A DNA stretch of 64,000 nucleotides. Origin: Eutreptiella sp. 'Long Island Sound 2002' (lineage: Eukaryota; Euglenozoa; Euglenophyceae; Eutreptiales; Eutreptiaceae). Both the position numbers and the translations under genes were made by a program. Shown in pieces: positions 34,340-46,658 of the stretch (the stretch's first letter is position 1; every line of letters begins with the position of its first letter). Under the pieces are notes generated by a model. It was not told the origin of the DNA, did not search any database, and saw only the letters and a list, made by a program, of their open reading frames with translations. Location: the NCBI GenBank assembly GCA_964036045.1, contig OZ038391.1, forward strand, positions 40,620,685 to 40,684,684. Reading direction: 5' to 3'.

Positions 34340-34888
34340 TAGGGGGCTGCAGGGGTTGTCCAATGCCCAGTTAACGGGACGTGGCCAGCTCTGGTTAGTT
34401 CTGCAGTACCCCGCCAGCCCGGACCAAGACGGCTCCTGGATCCGGTGGGGCAGCTATCTCTGTTTGAGATGGTGTGTGCGGAAAACATAGGAGCCACCCC
34501 CCCCCCCCCCTCCCCCCCCAAGAACCCAACACCCCAAGAGTAAAGTAACAGCTAACGGTTCGGTTCTCTCAGTTGTTCCCTTACTTCTCCCGCTGTGCCC
34601 AGCCCCCCCCCCCCCCCTTCCGCCTGTGTACAGGAATGATGGATCTGAGAGTCTCTGCAACGGGCACCGTGAGGTTTAGCTGGGTGCAAACTGCTCAGGA
34701 AACAAACGGGCTCCGATAATATAGGCCCAAATTTCAGCGTGTCCGCAAACCAGTGGCGGGGTAAGTGCAGGTGCGCATCGCCCCAGTGTCGTGCAGGGAT
34801 AACCTCCATTGACAGTATCCCCCGAACGGTTGCCTGGGAGATAGCCAAATAACACACAAAATTCTTCTCGTCCCAACCGAATCCTGCG

Positions 34889-35158
34889 ATGAGCAAAGTC
34901 TGGGGCCCCTCTAGCTGGGCTTTGGGCCGATGCCCATCGCTTGCCCAGCTTAGGAGGCGAGCTCCAGACGGTGCAAGCACCCTGCTGATCACTGCGGTGT
35001 GGCGATCCTCCGGACTGGTCAGTCTGTCGAGTGATCGCCGGCGCTGGTGCATCGTAAATGCAGGTGCACATTGGCCTAGTTTCCTAACCGGTGACAGTTC
35101 CTCCAGAATGGTATCCATCGATGCACTGAAGTCCGTCTTCCCCCAACTGATTGTTTGA
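34889..35158 (+). CDS. short leader ORF (89 codons), LINE copy 2
   Basis: The same ATG-started 89-codon frame as in copy 1, with Arg-to-Ser as the visible difference (HWPSF for HWPRF). Unknown function; may be chance. Confidence 0.25.
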   Translation: MSKVWGPSSWALGRCPSLAQLRRRAPDGASTLLITAVWRSSGLVSLSSDRRRWCIVNAGAHWPSFLTGDSSSRMVSIDALKSVFPQLIV

Positions 35159-35332
35159 TCGCAGGGTGGAACTGGAAAATTCCACTGACAGTGACCTACC
35201 TCCGGCTGGGACCAGTCCCTCTGGCAGCGGGCCCGAGAGCCCTGAGTAACCGTTTCCGCCGGCTGGACCTATCCTCTGGTGTGCACGTTTGTCTACTGGA
35301 CTGGCTATGTGCTGCCTTTCAGTGATTCTACC

Positions 35333-37482
35333 ATGAGCATGGAAGAACTTCGTCAGAACCTCCGTGTTGAGGATGTGCTGCATATCAACCGGGTGGAGGA
35401 CGGAGAGTCAGGACTGCTGTTGGTGGTCCTGCATGAGAAGCAAGAGATCTCAGGGGTCAAGATCGACAATTATGTGAACTCATTTCCACTGATGTACTCT
35501 GTCTTGCAAGGCAGGATGTCGCCCAACACCGACCTCCCTCTGCTTATTGCCAAGTACCCCCAGTACTCATGGTTGACCTTCGGTGAGGTGCTGCAGCAAG
35601 TCGCCCAAATGCTGTCAACGGCCACCAAAAGTGACATTCAGCGTATGGTAGCCGAGATTCTGAGCCTAGTGGTGGCTAAGGATGTGGCCGACAGTTTGCG
35701 CAAGAAGCTTGGTCCCAAGCCAGAAATGATTGTCGACCTCCTCAATGGCGATGTGGCTGCAGTGGACAAAGGCAGGGTCCTGATGGGGTGCCTGTGGTTC
35801 CACATGGCAGTTGCCGGATGGGTGGCGAAGCGAAATGGCAAAGACCTTTCCTGGCAGCTCGCAGTTCAGCCGGACAAACTCGTGCCTGTTGGCACCTTCG
35901 TGTCCGAGCCCAAGCTGCAGGCATCTCTGGCAGGGTGCTGGCCCAAGCCGGAAGCTCCAATCCCGAGCGTGGCAGCCATTATGAACCCAGACCAACCAAA
36001 GCGCCCGGAAGAGGACGCGTCGGGCTCCAATTCTTCAGGGGGGCCTGCCGGCCCTGAAATGGGACTCCCTACAGCAGAGGCCGAACTCCTGACCATGGCG
36101 GAGGTCCTCAAGAAGGTGATCGCAGCAGTGGAGGACGTCCCGAAGGACAAAATGCCTATGGCAACAGGGCACCTTGAGACCCTATTATCCAGCTTCAAGT
36201 CCACGCAAGGACTGACGATCATTATGAAGAGGATTACGGACGCAGCACAGCTCTCCTCATGCCTCAGCAGCTTTGCGTGGCCGAGTGGGGCGGAGAACGT
36301 CAAGGTGAGGGCGGTGCTGCTGGCCTGGCTGAAGTACCTTCAGACATCAGGAGCAACAGAGGCGAACCCCGCAGCAAAGTCCAAATATCTTTCTGAAATT
36401 CTTACCATCCTGCACAAAGCCAACTCAGCCACAGAAAAAGGGCTGGACTGGCCTGATCTGGCTTGTCAATTTGCAGTCGGGCTGCTGGCGATCTCAGAGG
36501 AAGCGGCCAAGGTATTCCCGGTTGAGAAAGTGAAGGACTGGCCCACCTTTGCTGACACAATCATCCCAGCACTCTCAGTCTTCAGTCAAGCACCCCAACT
36601 GCGCGCGCTAGTGGATCTAGCCAGGAAGGTTACAGTCTCTGGCGATAAGCCCTCCTGGGCTGCAGATGTGCTAAAGGAGCTGCAGGCCTCCCTCGGTGGT
36701 CCTGCCAAGGCAACTGATGCTAGTCTCGTGATGAGGTCGGATTTGGCTGAGAGCGATCAAACTCTGGTGAAAGTATCCCTTGATGGGACAGGGACAGTGC
36801 CGTGGCCTGTGTTCCTCACGGCGGTGTCTGTGTTTGTTGGGTGTAATGTTCCGGCCCTGGCCTCGGCAGAGTCCCAGAAAGGCAAAGGCCGCTGCGTGCA
36901 TCAACTCACAGTTAGAGTGCCCACGAGTCAGCTGCAGGCAGTAGCGAAACACAGAAAGAAATGGCAGCTTCCCATAGGAGCCGGCTCCACGGTCCCATGG
37001 AAATTCTCGAGAACCCGCTGAATCCCCCCAAGACCCCCCCATCCTCCCACAACATGTCAGCTCTCTGGGCTTTGGGTGAGGTGCAGCCATCACCGACGGA
37101 GCCGAGCAAGGGCAGTAAAGGAGGTAAAGGTGGCAAGCAAGGGTGGGACTCCTGGGCCTGGGACAACAGGTCCGCCTGGGAACGCCAGTGGGAGCGTCCC
37201 TGGGAACGGCAGTCATGGGGAAAAGGTCCCTCACACGAGCCCCCCTCGCTGTATAATGACAGGCCCTCTAAGAGACAGAGGCGAGACTCTCCGAATCGCA
37301 GCCCATCGCCTGCTGGTCCAGAGGATAGGCCTCGCAGGAGTGACAGTCGAGCCTCCCAGCGGTCAGTCCCAAGGTATGACAGACCACAACACTCGGGTTC
37401 ACATCATGTGGACAGGCCTCTGGAGGGATCCGCTGCCACTCACCGAGATGGCAATGGCTGGAGAGGTCCCGGGAACCTGTGA
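35333..37482 (+). pseudogene. LINE copy 2 ORF1, frameshifted
   Basis: Matches the 716-aa ORF1 of copies 1 and 3 until about residue 554. There GGTCACCATGG of the other copies reads GGTCCCATGG at 36991-37000, a net loss of one base. The original frame then stops at 37021. The remaining C-terminal frame is open to the normal TGA at 37480-37482, again in frame with ORF2. The product would lack the basic, Trp- and Arg-rich tail. Confidence 0.9.
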
Positions 37483-37548
37483 TATCCTCCCAATGTTCCC
37501 AGCCTGTCGACTGTCCCCCTGCTCCCTGCAGCCGTCATTTCAGGCTTT

Positions 37549-40500
37549 ATGTCAGTGAAACGGTCCGAACGTGTGGCCGATGCTGTGGCAGACATTTTGT
37601 CTTGGGCCACAGAGTTACTGAAGTCACTGCCAGAGCAGCCGGTGCTGTCAAGTGGTGTTGCCGAGGCATGTAGTCTCTGTGGAACATTCTTCCACAATTT
37701 CAGAGAATTCTGCCCTGAGTTTGGCTCGGGCAACCGAACGAGTCTCAAGGGCTGGACAGCGGAGTGTATCCCCTCAGTGGTTACGAAATCGGTATGCAGG
37801 AGCCTTGATCTTGCCAAAAGCATAGTGGACCGTATGCCTAGACAACACTTAAGGTGGGCAGTGCAGCTAGTGAGGGACTGGGCTTCTATACTCAGCTCAA
37901 TGTCGCACAGGCTTTGGAGTTGTGCGGTGTCCCCCCCCCTCTTGGTCTCTTCCCATCTCTGTGTGTGGGTGATCTCTGAACCTACCTGGACCAGTCCTAG
38001 CCAGACTGGTGTCTCTCAGTCAGGTCTTCCAGTGGCTGGAGTCTCCACGGTTGAAGAGATCTGGCACGAGACGTCCAGGTGTCCGCTGATTCTAGGGCCG
38101 GATTGCCGTGGTTGTCAGCAACCTCTTTTATTCTCATGCGAAGTCAGCGTGCCCTTTGACTGGAGTGCAAGTGTGGCGAAAGCAGTGTGCGTGTCTCTGG
38201 CAGGTATTTCCCCGACAAAGGAACAGGCCAGCCGGTCTGTCATCTGTCATGGCAGTATCACACTGCATGATACGTTGCTGGTTTCGGCTGGGAAGCGCAT
38301 ATCCTGCTCGCATCAGCCGGCTGAGGAGCCATGGACAGGCCCCTTTGTTGTGTCAGCAAGTCAAGAGGAACCCCCCTCCCATCAACGGCTAGAGCCGCAG
38401 ACAGAGTCTAAGGCTATAACTTTTATGACATTGAACTGTGGTGGAGCCATGAGAAAAATTCCTGACGTCATCTCCCTTGCCGAGAGTCAAGGTGCCGACG
38501 CAGTGGCGCTGCAGGAACTATGGGAAGGATTCGATCCTTCAGATTTCTTTGGGACCAGGTACTGTGTAGTGTATGACGAAGTGCGTGAGAGAGCGGCAGG
38601 ACTGTGTATTTTGCTGTTGTATAGGCTGGTTGAATTGTCTGGTGGAGTGACCAGTATCAGGCGACACTCAGTAGAGGACGCCTTAATCGTAGAGCTATCC
38701 CTGGCATCTGGGGGAGTTCTGAAATTTGCCAATATCTACTTGAGGCCAGGGCAGGATCTCGAAGTTTGGAAGCACATCCAAACTCTCGTGGCCAAACACA
38801 AGCCGAAAAAAGGGGAAACCATGGTATTGGGTGGTGACTTCAATGAACGTTTGTCTGGTCACAGGCATGGCAGAGTGGCCAGAGCCCTAGCCGCCTCAGG
38901 GTGTTGGTCTTTTCTCCATGTGCCCTACCAGCTTGGTCAGTATACCAACTTTGTAGTGCGAAGTGGTAGTCTCTCTCAGAGGGAAATAGACTTTGTCCTC
39001 ATCCCAGTTGATTCGGGTCTGCAGCTAACGGCCAAAGCAGTTGTGCCTGGAGTCAGCACCCATGGTGCAGTGGTGTGTGAATTCTCCCTGCCAGAGAATT
39101 TTCACTACGTGAAAAACGGGAGTCTCAAGAAATTCAATTTCAGAAAGGCCAGCCCTACCTCAGTGACTAGGCTTGCAGCTCATGCCTCCCTTTTTCTGTG
39201 GCTGGGGAGGGTGCATGGGCTACACCCCGACGCGATCCTGGAGGGCTATCATGAACTGGCCAGGGGCTTCATTCCCCCCCACGTCGGCAGGGTTGAGGGT
39301 TCCGAAGCAGACGTCCTCAGGCGTCAGGAAGTCAAGGCCCTTCTGGGCGACGCAGTGGCCGCGGAGCGCGTCAAAAAATGGAAACAGCAGCAGAGGGACC
39401 AAGCGTGCAGAAATAACCTAGGTCTCTCAGCCTCGCTGGCTGGTGAAGTGGCGGTGACGGGTCTCACCTCGAAATTCTTCAAGCAGAAGAAATCATCCTT
39501 CAAAGTGGTGACCCAAGTGAGTAGTGACGGGAAAGTGTTCTGCACCTCCCCCCAGGAATTCAAAACAGAGGCCAGGAAGCAGGCCATGGAACTGTACTCG
39601 CTGAGGCATCTCCGAATGGACAGCTGCTCTCTTGCCATGCCCCCCCAGTGCGTCTACGACCCTTCCTTTCCGACGGATGACCTGTCGATGTCTGACTGGA
39701 GCCTGTATTGTAGTGTGCGATCTCCCTTCCCGTCTCAACTAGCGCTGGAGGTGTTGGGGTCTGGTTCCTGCAGTGCCCCCATATCCCGTGAGGAGTGGGA
39801 CCGCCAATGCAGAAAAGGGGGGTCAGAGGCCACCTCCAGGGACGAGTTCCCTAATGCCGTAGTGAAACTGCTCAGCGGCTTCGCCACTGAAGTGGTTCTG
39901 CAGTGGTCCAGACAGCTCAGGACAGGCGTACACAGTTTTTTCCTGCATGCGGCACTACATCTGTGCTTACTCAAAAAAGAGCCATATTGGCTTATAAGAA
40001 ACAGCAGGCCCATCATTCTGGAGCCTGATATAAAAAGAAAAGAATCATCAGCGATGTTTCAGAGGTTCATGTCCCGCGGAGAGGCAACGGGTTTCATACC
40101 ACCGTGGACATTTTCGTACAGAAAGGAAATTACCCCCCTTTTTCTCGCCATCCTGGTGCGCTGGTTTACCGCGTACTGGGCGCTGAACAACGGACACATA
40201 TACTGTGGCGACTGGGACGAGAGCAACGCTTTCTGCAACGTCTCCCGCCCCAGTCTCTCAGAAGTCCTGCAGGAAAACCCCTCCCTGGACGTGGGTGAGT
40301 GGGTGGACTGGTTTTTCTCTTCCTTCCAGGTTTTCCTGCAGACCCCGTACGGGCTGGCGCCGCCGTACAGGCTGAAACAGGGAGGCACACAGGGAGACAG
40401 CATGGGGGTCGGATCGTACATGATACCCAGAATCCTGAGGTCTCTGGCGCTGTACCGCAAGGTTCCAGCGCCTGAGCATCCGGGTCTCCCAGGGGTAAGA

Positions 40501-42677
40501 ATCCCCGAGCTGATTTTTTCAGACGATGGCAGGTTATTCGGTTTGAACAAAGCAGACTTTGTGTGTGTTCTGAATGAATGTACTTCTCTAGCCAATGATG
40601 CCGGCGCATCCCCGAATGCGTCCAAACTGCAGTGTTTCCTTATTAAATTTGTAGATGGACGCCTCGTCTACGCAGCAGATGAAGTGTTCTGTCGGCTAGG
40701 GCAGTTCCCGATGAAGAAGAGTGGGTTCAAAATCGTCGGAGTGCCGTGTGTCATGGGTGAATGCCTACGAGCTGATAGAGATAAAGTAGGGGACAAGTTG
40801 AGGGCAGTCAGGAGGTCCATCACTCAGCACAGGCCGTCCTGTATCCTGGCGCTTAGGTGTCTCATGGCGTATGCGGTTTCCTCCACAGATTTCAAGTTCA
40901 CTGTAGTACCAGTGCCAGCGGAGTTTTGTGAACCCCTGCAGGTAACGGTTCGGCAATGTGCGCGCACTGCTCTGTCACTGCCATCCTGGTTTTCGGATGT
41001 CCTGCTCAGTGCCCCAATCTCAGCTGGTGGGTTAGGATTCCCGGTCCTGCATATCAGGCTGAGTCTGCAGCGAACGCTCGTTACCTTGCAGGCGGCGTGC
41101 TCACGGAGCGTCTACACCAGGGGTGTCGTTAGGGCCCTTCTGTATGACAGCTAGTGGCAACGATTACCAGGGTCTGACCCGCAGGTGCTGTGTGACGAGT
41201 TACGGCGGAGAGGCCTGTACATCAGTGTGTCTCCCGACTTGGAAGTGACAGAAGCCCCTGTGCATGGTGCGTGGTACCGGAAGGTGCAGGGACATCATGT
41301 TGTCGCTGTGTCCGATGGATCAGCGACGCGCACAGCAGTGGGCTGTGCTGTGGTCTTCTGTGCGGTGCGTTCTGGTGTCACTGGTGTGTCGAGGATCCTG
41401 ATGCCCAAGTGGCAGAATGGTTTGGGAAACTATTGGCAGTTCACAAGGCTAGGGAAGCTGGAGCGCCCAAGTGCCTGTTCTTGGCAGACTGCACGAGTGC
41501 AGCAGTAAATGAAGGGGTGACGAAATCGTCAGGCTCCCATGTGCTGGACAGCTGCATCAGGAGTGTGGTGTCCATAGTGAACCAGCAGGGCTATGAGGAA
41601 GGCTATGTCCAAGCCCAACATGACTCCGGCAGGAGAACGGAAGTGGCCCAGGCGCAAGCGCTGGCGCACGACCTTTCACAAACACCGGGGGTCCAGCCTC
41701 AAGGCGCTGTCCTTCCCCTACTATCCCTCCTTTCACTGCATGCAGTGCTTCTTAAGTCAGGCAAAGTATGTCTGCCATCCGCCAATGTCCTATCGGCCAT
41801 CTATGATGCGGAGGTTCTTGCCTCGAGGCCTCAATTTCTGTCAAGGTATTTCAGCCAGACAGGCTCAGCATGGGCACCCCTGGTGCTCGAAGCCAAGATA
41901 TCTAATGAGGTGATCAGGGCGAGTGTGTGGCTGCGGTCAGCCACGGGGCTGCGCGAATACCCCCGATCTCCGTACTGCCCGTTCTGCAAAGCCTCGGTGC
42001 AGGACTGGGGCCAACATCTGTTTCAGAACTGCCTCAAAGTGTGTGCAGCAGTGCATCGTGCTTTTTGGGACCTGCTTCAAGACATGCAATTAGATGGATG
42101 GACAGTGGAAATGCAAAGTCTCACACAGGCAAGGGTCTCAGTCGAGTCAGTAAGCCTCCTGGTCAGGCTTGTGCATGATGATCATGTGGGCCAAGGGGAG
42201 GGAATCCTGTGGGTTACAACCTCAGGGCTCATCTATATGCCACACAGCATGCAGTCCAAAACCTTGATCTCCCGTGTTCAATCTCTCTCCCTAGTGTTCC
42301 TGCATACGCTGCAACACGTGCTCTGGTCTGACTCCGTGATAGAGCCACTGCAGCAATCAGAAATAGTGCCGGCTGGGCTCACCAGGCCCTGGGGTCTCGC
42401 GGTGTTCATCAGCTTCATGGTGGGGGCGGTCTCAGCGGCTCAACTCAACCCTCCGGAGTCGCGTCCTCCATGGGTGAGGGTGGTGCCTACGGCCCGAACC
42501 GTCGTCTATGAACCGGGTCAGTGTTCACGTGATCCACTCTCAGTAACCATAGGACATGCACCGAGTGAGTGGCCCAGGGATTTTCGGATCTGCCTGGGAC
42601 CGTGGACAGTGGAATGGGACGACATCCCAGGACAAGTGGACCTCCGAGGACTGGCGCATACACCCAAACTGGCTTGA
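37549..42677 (+). pseudogene. LINE copy 2 ORF2, nonsense codon and 16-bp deletion
   Basis: Zinc ribbon, endonuclease and RT are in frame, but the codon at 41152-41154 is TAG where copies 1, 3 and 4 have CAG (residue 1202). That cuts off RNase H and the CCHC motif. About 200 bp later, near 41359, 16 bp present in other copies are missing, shifting the frame just inside RNase H after SDGSATRTAVGCAVVF. The N-terminal zinc ribbon has CPEF in place of CPEC, losing its fourth cysteine (residue 58). RT motifs are unaltered, so a truncated endonuclease-RT protein is possible. Confidence 0.92.
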
Positions 42678-42789
42678 ATTGGATTTTGCATCTACGTGCT
42701 CGTGGGGTGAACATCAATCCGTGGGGACGTGAGGTCAGTGGCAATCGTTCACTGGCGCTGAAGGCCCCAAAACCTGAACTGAACTGAAC

Positions 42790-43132
42790 TGGTGGTGGTG
42801 GTGGTGGTGGTGGTGGTGGTGGTGGTGGTGGTGGTGGTGGTGGTGGTGGTGGTGGTGGTGGTGGTGGTGGTGGTGGTGGTGGTGGTGGTGGTGGTGGTGG
42901 TGGTGGTGGTGGTGGTGGTGGTGGTGGTGGTGGTGGTGGTGGTGGTGGTGGTGGTGGTGGTGGTGGTGGTGGTGGTGGTGGTGGTGGTGGTGGTGGTGGT
43001 GGTGGTGGTGGTGGTGGTGGTGGTGGTGGTGGTGGTGGTGGTGGTGGTGGTGGTGGTGGTGGTGGTGGTGGTGGTGGTGGTGGTGGTGGTGGTGGTGGTG
43101 GTGGTGGTGGTGGTGGTGGTGGTGGTGGTGGT
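42790..43132 (+). repeat. (TGG)n tract 6
   Basis: About 343 bp of perfect TGG, tail of LINE copy 2. Confidence 0.98.
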
Positions 43133-43455
43133 CGTCGTCAGGCCAGGAAGTCCTGCCACCAGCTCAGGGCGACCCCCTGGGCCAAAGGTGCAGCCTGTGA
43201 CGGGCAGACACACCACTGCCTTACCAAGTGTCTGCGACGCCCCTCCGGCTGGGACGAGTCCCTCTGGAAGTGGGCCCGAGAGCCTGAGATGAAGGTGTCG
43301 CTGGCTGGACTTGTCCTCTGGCACGCACCATTGACTGCTGGGCTGGTAGTGCGGCCTCTCAGTGGTTTCAGCCAACGCACATCCGTGGGGACGTGAGGTC
43401 TGTGGCAACGTTCACAGGCGCTGGAGGCCCCAAAACCTCCTGACCTGACCTGACC
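43133..43455 (+). mobile_element. 320-bp-type non-autonomous element, copy 2 (323 bp)
   Basis: Same structure as 24261-24580. It ends with CTGAC-type pentamers, but with three extra bases (ACCTCCTGAC instead of ACCTGAC) before them. Confidence 0.85.
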
Positions 43456-43600
43456 TGGTGGTGGTGGTGGTGGTGGTGGTGGTGGTGGTGGTGGTGGTGG
43501 TGGTGGTGGTGGTGGTGGTGGTGGTGGTGGTGGTGGTGGTGGTGGTGGTGGTGGTGGTGGTGGTGGTGGTGGTGGTGGTGGTGGTGGTGGTGGTGGTGGT
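43456..43600 (+). repeat. (TGG)n tract 7
   Basis: 145 bp of perfect TGG between the 320-bp-type element and the truncated LINE. Confidence 0.98.
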
Positions 43601-44390
43601 AAGCCTCGGTGCAGGACTGGGGCCAACATCTGTTTCAGAACTGCCTCAAAGTGTGTGCAGCAGTGCATCGTGCTTTTTGGGACCTGCTTCAAGACATGCA
43701 ATTAGATGGATGGCAAAGTCTCACACAGGCAAGGGTCTCAGTCGAGTCAGTAAGCTTCCTGGTCAGGCTTGTGCATGATGATCATGTGGGCCAAGGGGAG
43801 GGAATCCTGTGGGTTACAACCTCAGGGCTCATCTATATGCCACACAGCATGCAGTCCAAAACCTTGATCTCCCGTGTTCAATCTCTCTCCCTAGTGTTCC
43901 TGCATACGCTGCAACACGTGCTCTGGTCTGACTCCGTGATAGAGCCACTGCAGCAATCAGAAATGGTGCCGGCTGGGCTCACCAGGCCCTGGGGTCTCGC
44001 GGTGTTCATCAGCTTCATGGTGGGGGCGGTCTCATCGGCTCAACTCAACCCTCCGGAGTCGCGTCCTCCATGGGTGAGGGTGGTGCCTACGGCCCGAACC
44101 GTCGTCTATGAACCGGGTCAGTGTTCACGTGATCCACTCTCAGTAACCATAGGACATGCACCGAGTGAGTGGCCCAGGGATTTTCGGATCTGCCTGGGAC
44201 CGTGGACAGTGGAATGGGACGACATCCCAGGACAAGTGGACCTCCGAGAACTGGCGCATACGCTGAAACTGGCTTGAATTGGATTTTTGCATCTACGTGC
44301 TCGTGGGGTGAACATCAATCCGTGGGGACGTGAGGTCAGTGGCAATCGTTCACTGGCGCTGGAGGCCCCAAAACCTGAACTGAACTGAAC
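43601..44390 (+). mobile_element. 5'-truncated LINE copy (790 bp)
   Basis: Begins abruptly with AAGCCTCGGTGCAGG at the end of a TGG tract, corresponding to base 33027 of copy 1, and is collinear to the LINE 3' end with CTGAA pentamers. 5' truncation by incomplete reverse transcription is a hallmark of LINE insertion. That it too lies inside TGG supports TGG as the actual insertion target rather than a by-product of unequal exchange between full copies. Confidence 0.93.
43603..44277 (+). pseudogene. ORF2 C-terminal remnant of truncated LINE
   Basis: Encodes the last ~224 residues of ORF2, starting just after the second cysteine of the CCHC motif, with the usual ending LKLA and TGA. A 12-bp in-frame deletion removes four residues (LDGWTVEMQSL becomes LDGWQSL) at about 43713, between short ATGG/ATG repeats. 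It has no start of its own and is surely non-functional. Confidence 0.92.
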
Positions 44391-44499
44391 TGGTGGTGGT
44401 GGTGGTGGTGGTGGTGGTGGTGGTGGTGGTGGTGGTGGTGGTGGTGGTGGTGGTGGTGGTGGTGGTGGTGGTGGTGGTGGTGGTGGTGGTGGTGGTGGT
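44391..44499 (+). repeat. (TGG)n tract 8
   Basis: 109 bp of perfect TGG, the shortest tract in the LINE array. Confidence 0.98.
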
Positions 44500-44819
44500 C
44501 GTCGTCAGGCCAGGAAGTCCTGCCACCAGCTCAGGGCACCCCCCTGGGCCAAAGGTGCAGCCTGTGACGGGCAGACACACCACTGCCTTACCAAGTGTCT
44601 GCGACGCCCCTCCGGCTGGGACGAGTCCCTCCGGAAGTGGGCCCGAGAGCCTGAGATGAAGGTGTCGCTGGCTGGACTTGTCCTCTGGCACGCACCATTG
44701 ACTGCTGGGCTGGTAGTGCGGCCTCTCAGTGGTTTCAGCCAACGCACATCCGTGGGGACGTGAGGTCTGTGGCAACGTTCACAGGCGCTGGAGGCCCCAA
44801 AACCTGACCTGACCTGACC
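44500..44819 (+). mobile_element. 320-bp non-autonomous LINE partner, copy 3
   Basis: Exactly 320 bp, nearly identical to copy 1 (for example CTCCGGAAGTGG for CTCTGGAAGTGG). It ends with three CTGAC pentamers and CTGG. Confidence 0.87.
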
Positions 44820-45385
44820 TGGTGGTGGTGGTGGTGGTGGTGGTGGTGGTGGTGGTGGTGGTGGTGGTGGTGGTGGTGGTGGTGGTGGTGGTGGTGGTGG
44901 TGGTGGTGGTGGTGGTGGTGGTGGTGGTGGTGGTGGTGGTGGTGGTGGTGGTGGTGGTGGTGGTGGTGGTTGTGCTGGTGGTGGTGGTGGTGGTGGTGGT
45001 GGTGGTGGTGGTGGTGGTGGTGGTGGTGGTGGTGGTGGTGGTGGTGGTGGTGGTGGTGGTGGTGGTGGTGGTGGTGGTGGTGGTGGTGGTGGTGGTGGTG
45101 GTGGTGGTGGTGGTGGTGGTGGTGGTGGTGGTGGTGGTGGTGGTGGTGGTGGTGGTGGTGGTGGTGGTGGTGGTGGTGGTGGTGGTGGTGGTGGTGGTGG
45201 TGGTGGTGGTGGTGGTGGTGGTGGTGGTGGTGGTGGTGGTGGTGGTGGTGGTGGTGGTGGTGGTGGTGGTGGTGGTGGTGGTGGTGGTGGTGGTGGTGGT
45301 GGTGGTGGTGGTGGTGGTGGTGGTGGTGGTGGTGGTGGTGGTGGTGGTGGTGGTGGTGGTGGTGGTGGTGGTGGTGGTGGTGGTG
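44820..45385 (+). repeat. (TGG)n tract 9, longest
   Basis: About 566 bp of TGG with one interruption, GGTTGTGCTGG near 44968-44978. It ends at the start of LINE copy 3, which begins CAGGGGGCTGCAGG rather than TAGGGGG. Confidence 0.98.
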
Positions 45386-45830
45386 CAGGGGGCTGCAGGG
45401 GTTGTCCAATGCCCAGTTAACGGGACGTGGCCAGCTCTGGTTAGTTCTGCAGTACCCCGCCAGCCCGGACCAAGACGGCTCCTGGATCCGGTGGGGCAGC
45501 TATCTCTGTTTTGAGATGGTGTGTGCGGAAAACATAGGAGCCACCCCCCCCCCCCCTTCCCCCCCCAAGAACCCAACACCCCAAGAGTAAAGTAACAGCT
45601 AACAGTTCGGTTCTCTCAGTTGTTCCCTCACTTCTCCCGCTCTGCCCAGCCCCCCCCCCCCCTTCCGCCTGTGTACAGGAATGATGGATCTGGGAGTCTC
45701 TGCAGCGGGCACCATGAGGTTTAACTGGGTGCAAACTGCTCAGGAAACAAACGAGCTCCGATAATATAGGCCCACATTTCAGCGTGTCTGCAAACCAGTG
45801 GCGGGGTAAGTGCAGGTGCGCATCGCCCCA

Positions 45831-46436
45831 GTGTCGTGCAGGGATAAATTCCATTGACAGTTTCCCCAGAACGGTTGCCTGTGAGATAGCCAAATAACAC
45901 ACAGAATTCTTCTCGTCCCAACCGAATCCTGCGATGAGCAAAGTCTGGGGCCCCTCTTGCTGGGCTTTGGGCCGCTGCCCATCGCTTGCCCAGCTTAGGA
46001 GGCGAGCTCCAGACGGTGCAGAGCACCCTGCTGATCACCGCAGTGTGGAGTTCAGTCTGTCGGGAGATCGCCGGCGCAGGTGCATCGTCAGTGAGGGGCA
46101 CATCGTCCCCAGTGTCGTGCAGGGATAAATTCCATTGACAGTATCCCCAGAACGGTTGCCTGTGAGATAGCTAAATAACGCACAGAATTCCTCTCGTCCC
46201 AACCGAATCCTGCAATGAGCAAAGTCTGGGGCCCCTCTAGCTGGGCTTTGGGCCGATGTCCATCGCTTGCCCAGCTTAGGAGGCGAGCTCCAGACGGTGC
46301 AAGCACCCTGCTGATCACTGCGGTGTGGCGATCCTCCGGACTGGTCAGTCTGTCGAGTGATCGCCGGCGCTGGTGCATCGTAAATGCAGGTGCACATTGG
46401 CCTCGTTTCCTAACCGGTGACAGTTCCTCCAGAATG
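45831..46436 (+). repeat. LINE copy 3 partial leader duplication
   Basis: The phrase AGTGTCGTGCAGGGATAAAT occurs at about 45830 and again at about 46111, an offset of 281 bp. The first unit contains small deletions around 46020-46070, so this duplication is older or arose differently from that of copy 1. Confidence 0.8.
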
Positions 46437-46484
46437 GTATCCATCGATGCACTGAAGTCCGTCTTCCCCCAACTGATTGTTTGA
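46215..46484 (+). CDS. short leader ORF (89 codons), LINE copy 3
   Basis: The same 89-codon ATG-started leader frame as in the other copies. Function unknown and low confidence. Confidence 0.25.
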   Translation: MSKVWGPSSWALGRCPSLAQLRRRAPDGASTLLITAVWRSSGLVSLSSDRRRWCIVNAGAHWPRFLTGDSSSRMVSIDALKSVFPQLIV

Positions 46485-46658
46485 TCGCAGGGTGGAACTA
46501 GAAAATTCCACTGACAGTGACCTACCTCCGGCTGGGACCAGTCCCTCTGGCAGCGGGCCCGAGAGACCTGAGTAACCGTTTCCGCCGGCTGGACCTATCC
46601 TCTGGTGTGCACGTTTGTCTACTGGACTGGCTATGTGCTGCCTTTCAGTGATTCTACC

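Larger units (their letters stand above)
34340..42789 (+). mobile_element. LINE copy 2 (8.45 kb), full length, both ORFs broken
   Basis: Same 5' start (TAGGGGGCTGCAGG), single leader unit, same short 3' UTR and CTGAA-type end before (TGG)n. Damage: a 1-bp deletion in ORF1; in ORF2 a nonsense codon, a 16-bp loss and a lost zinc ligand. It is the most decayed full-length copy. Confidence 0.93.
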
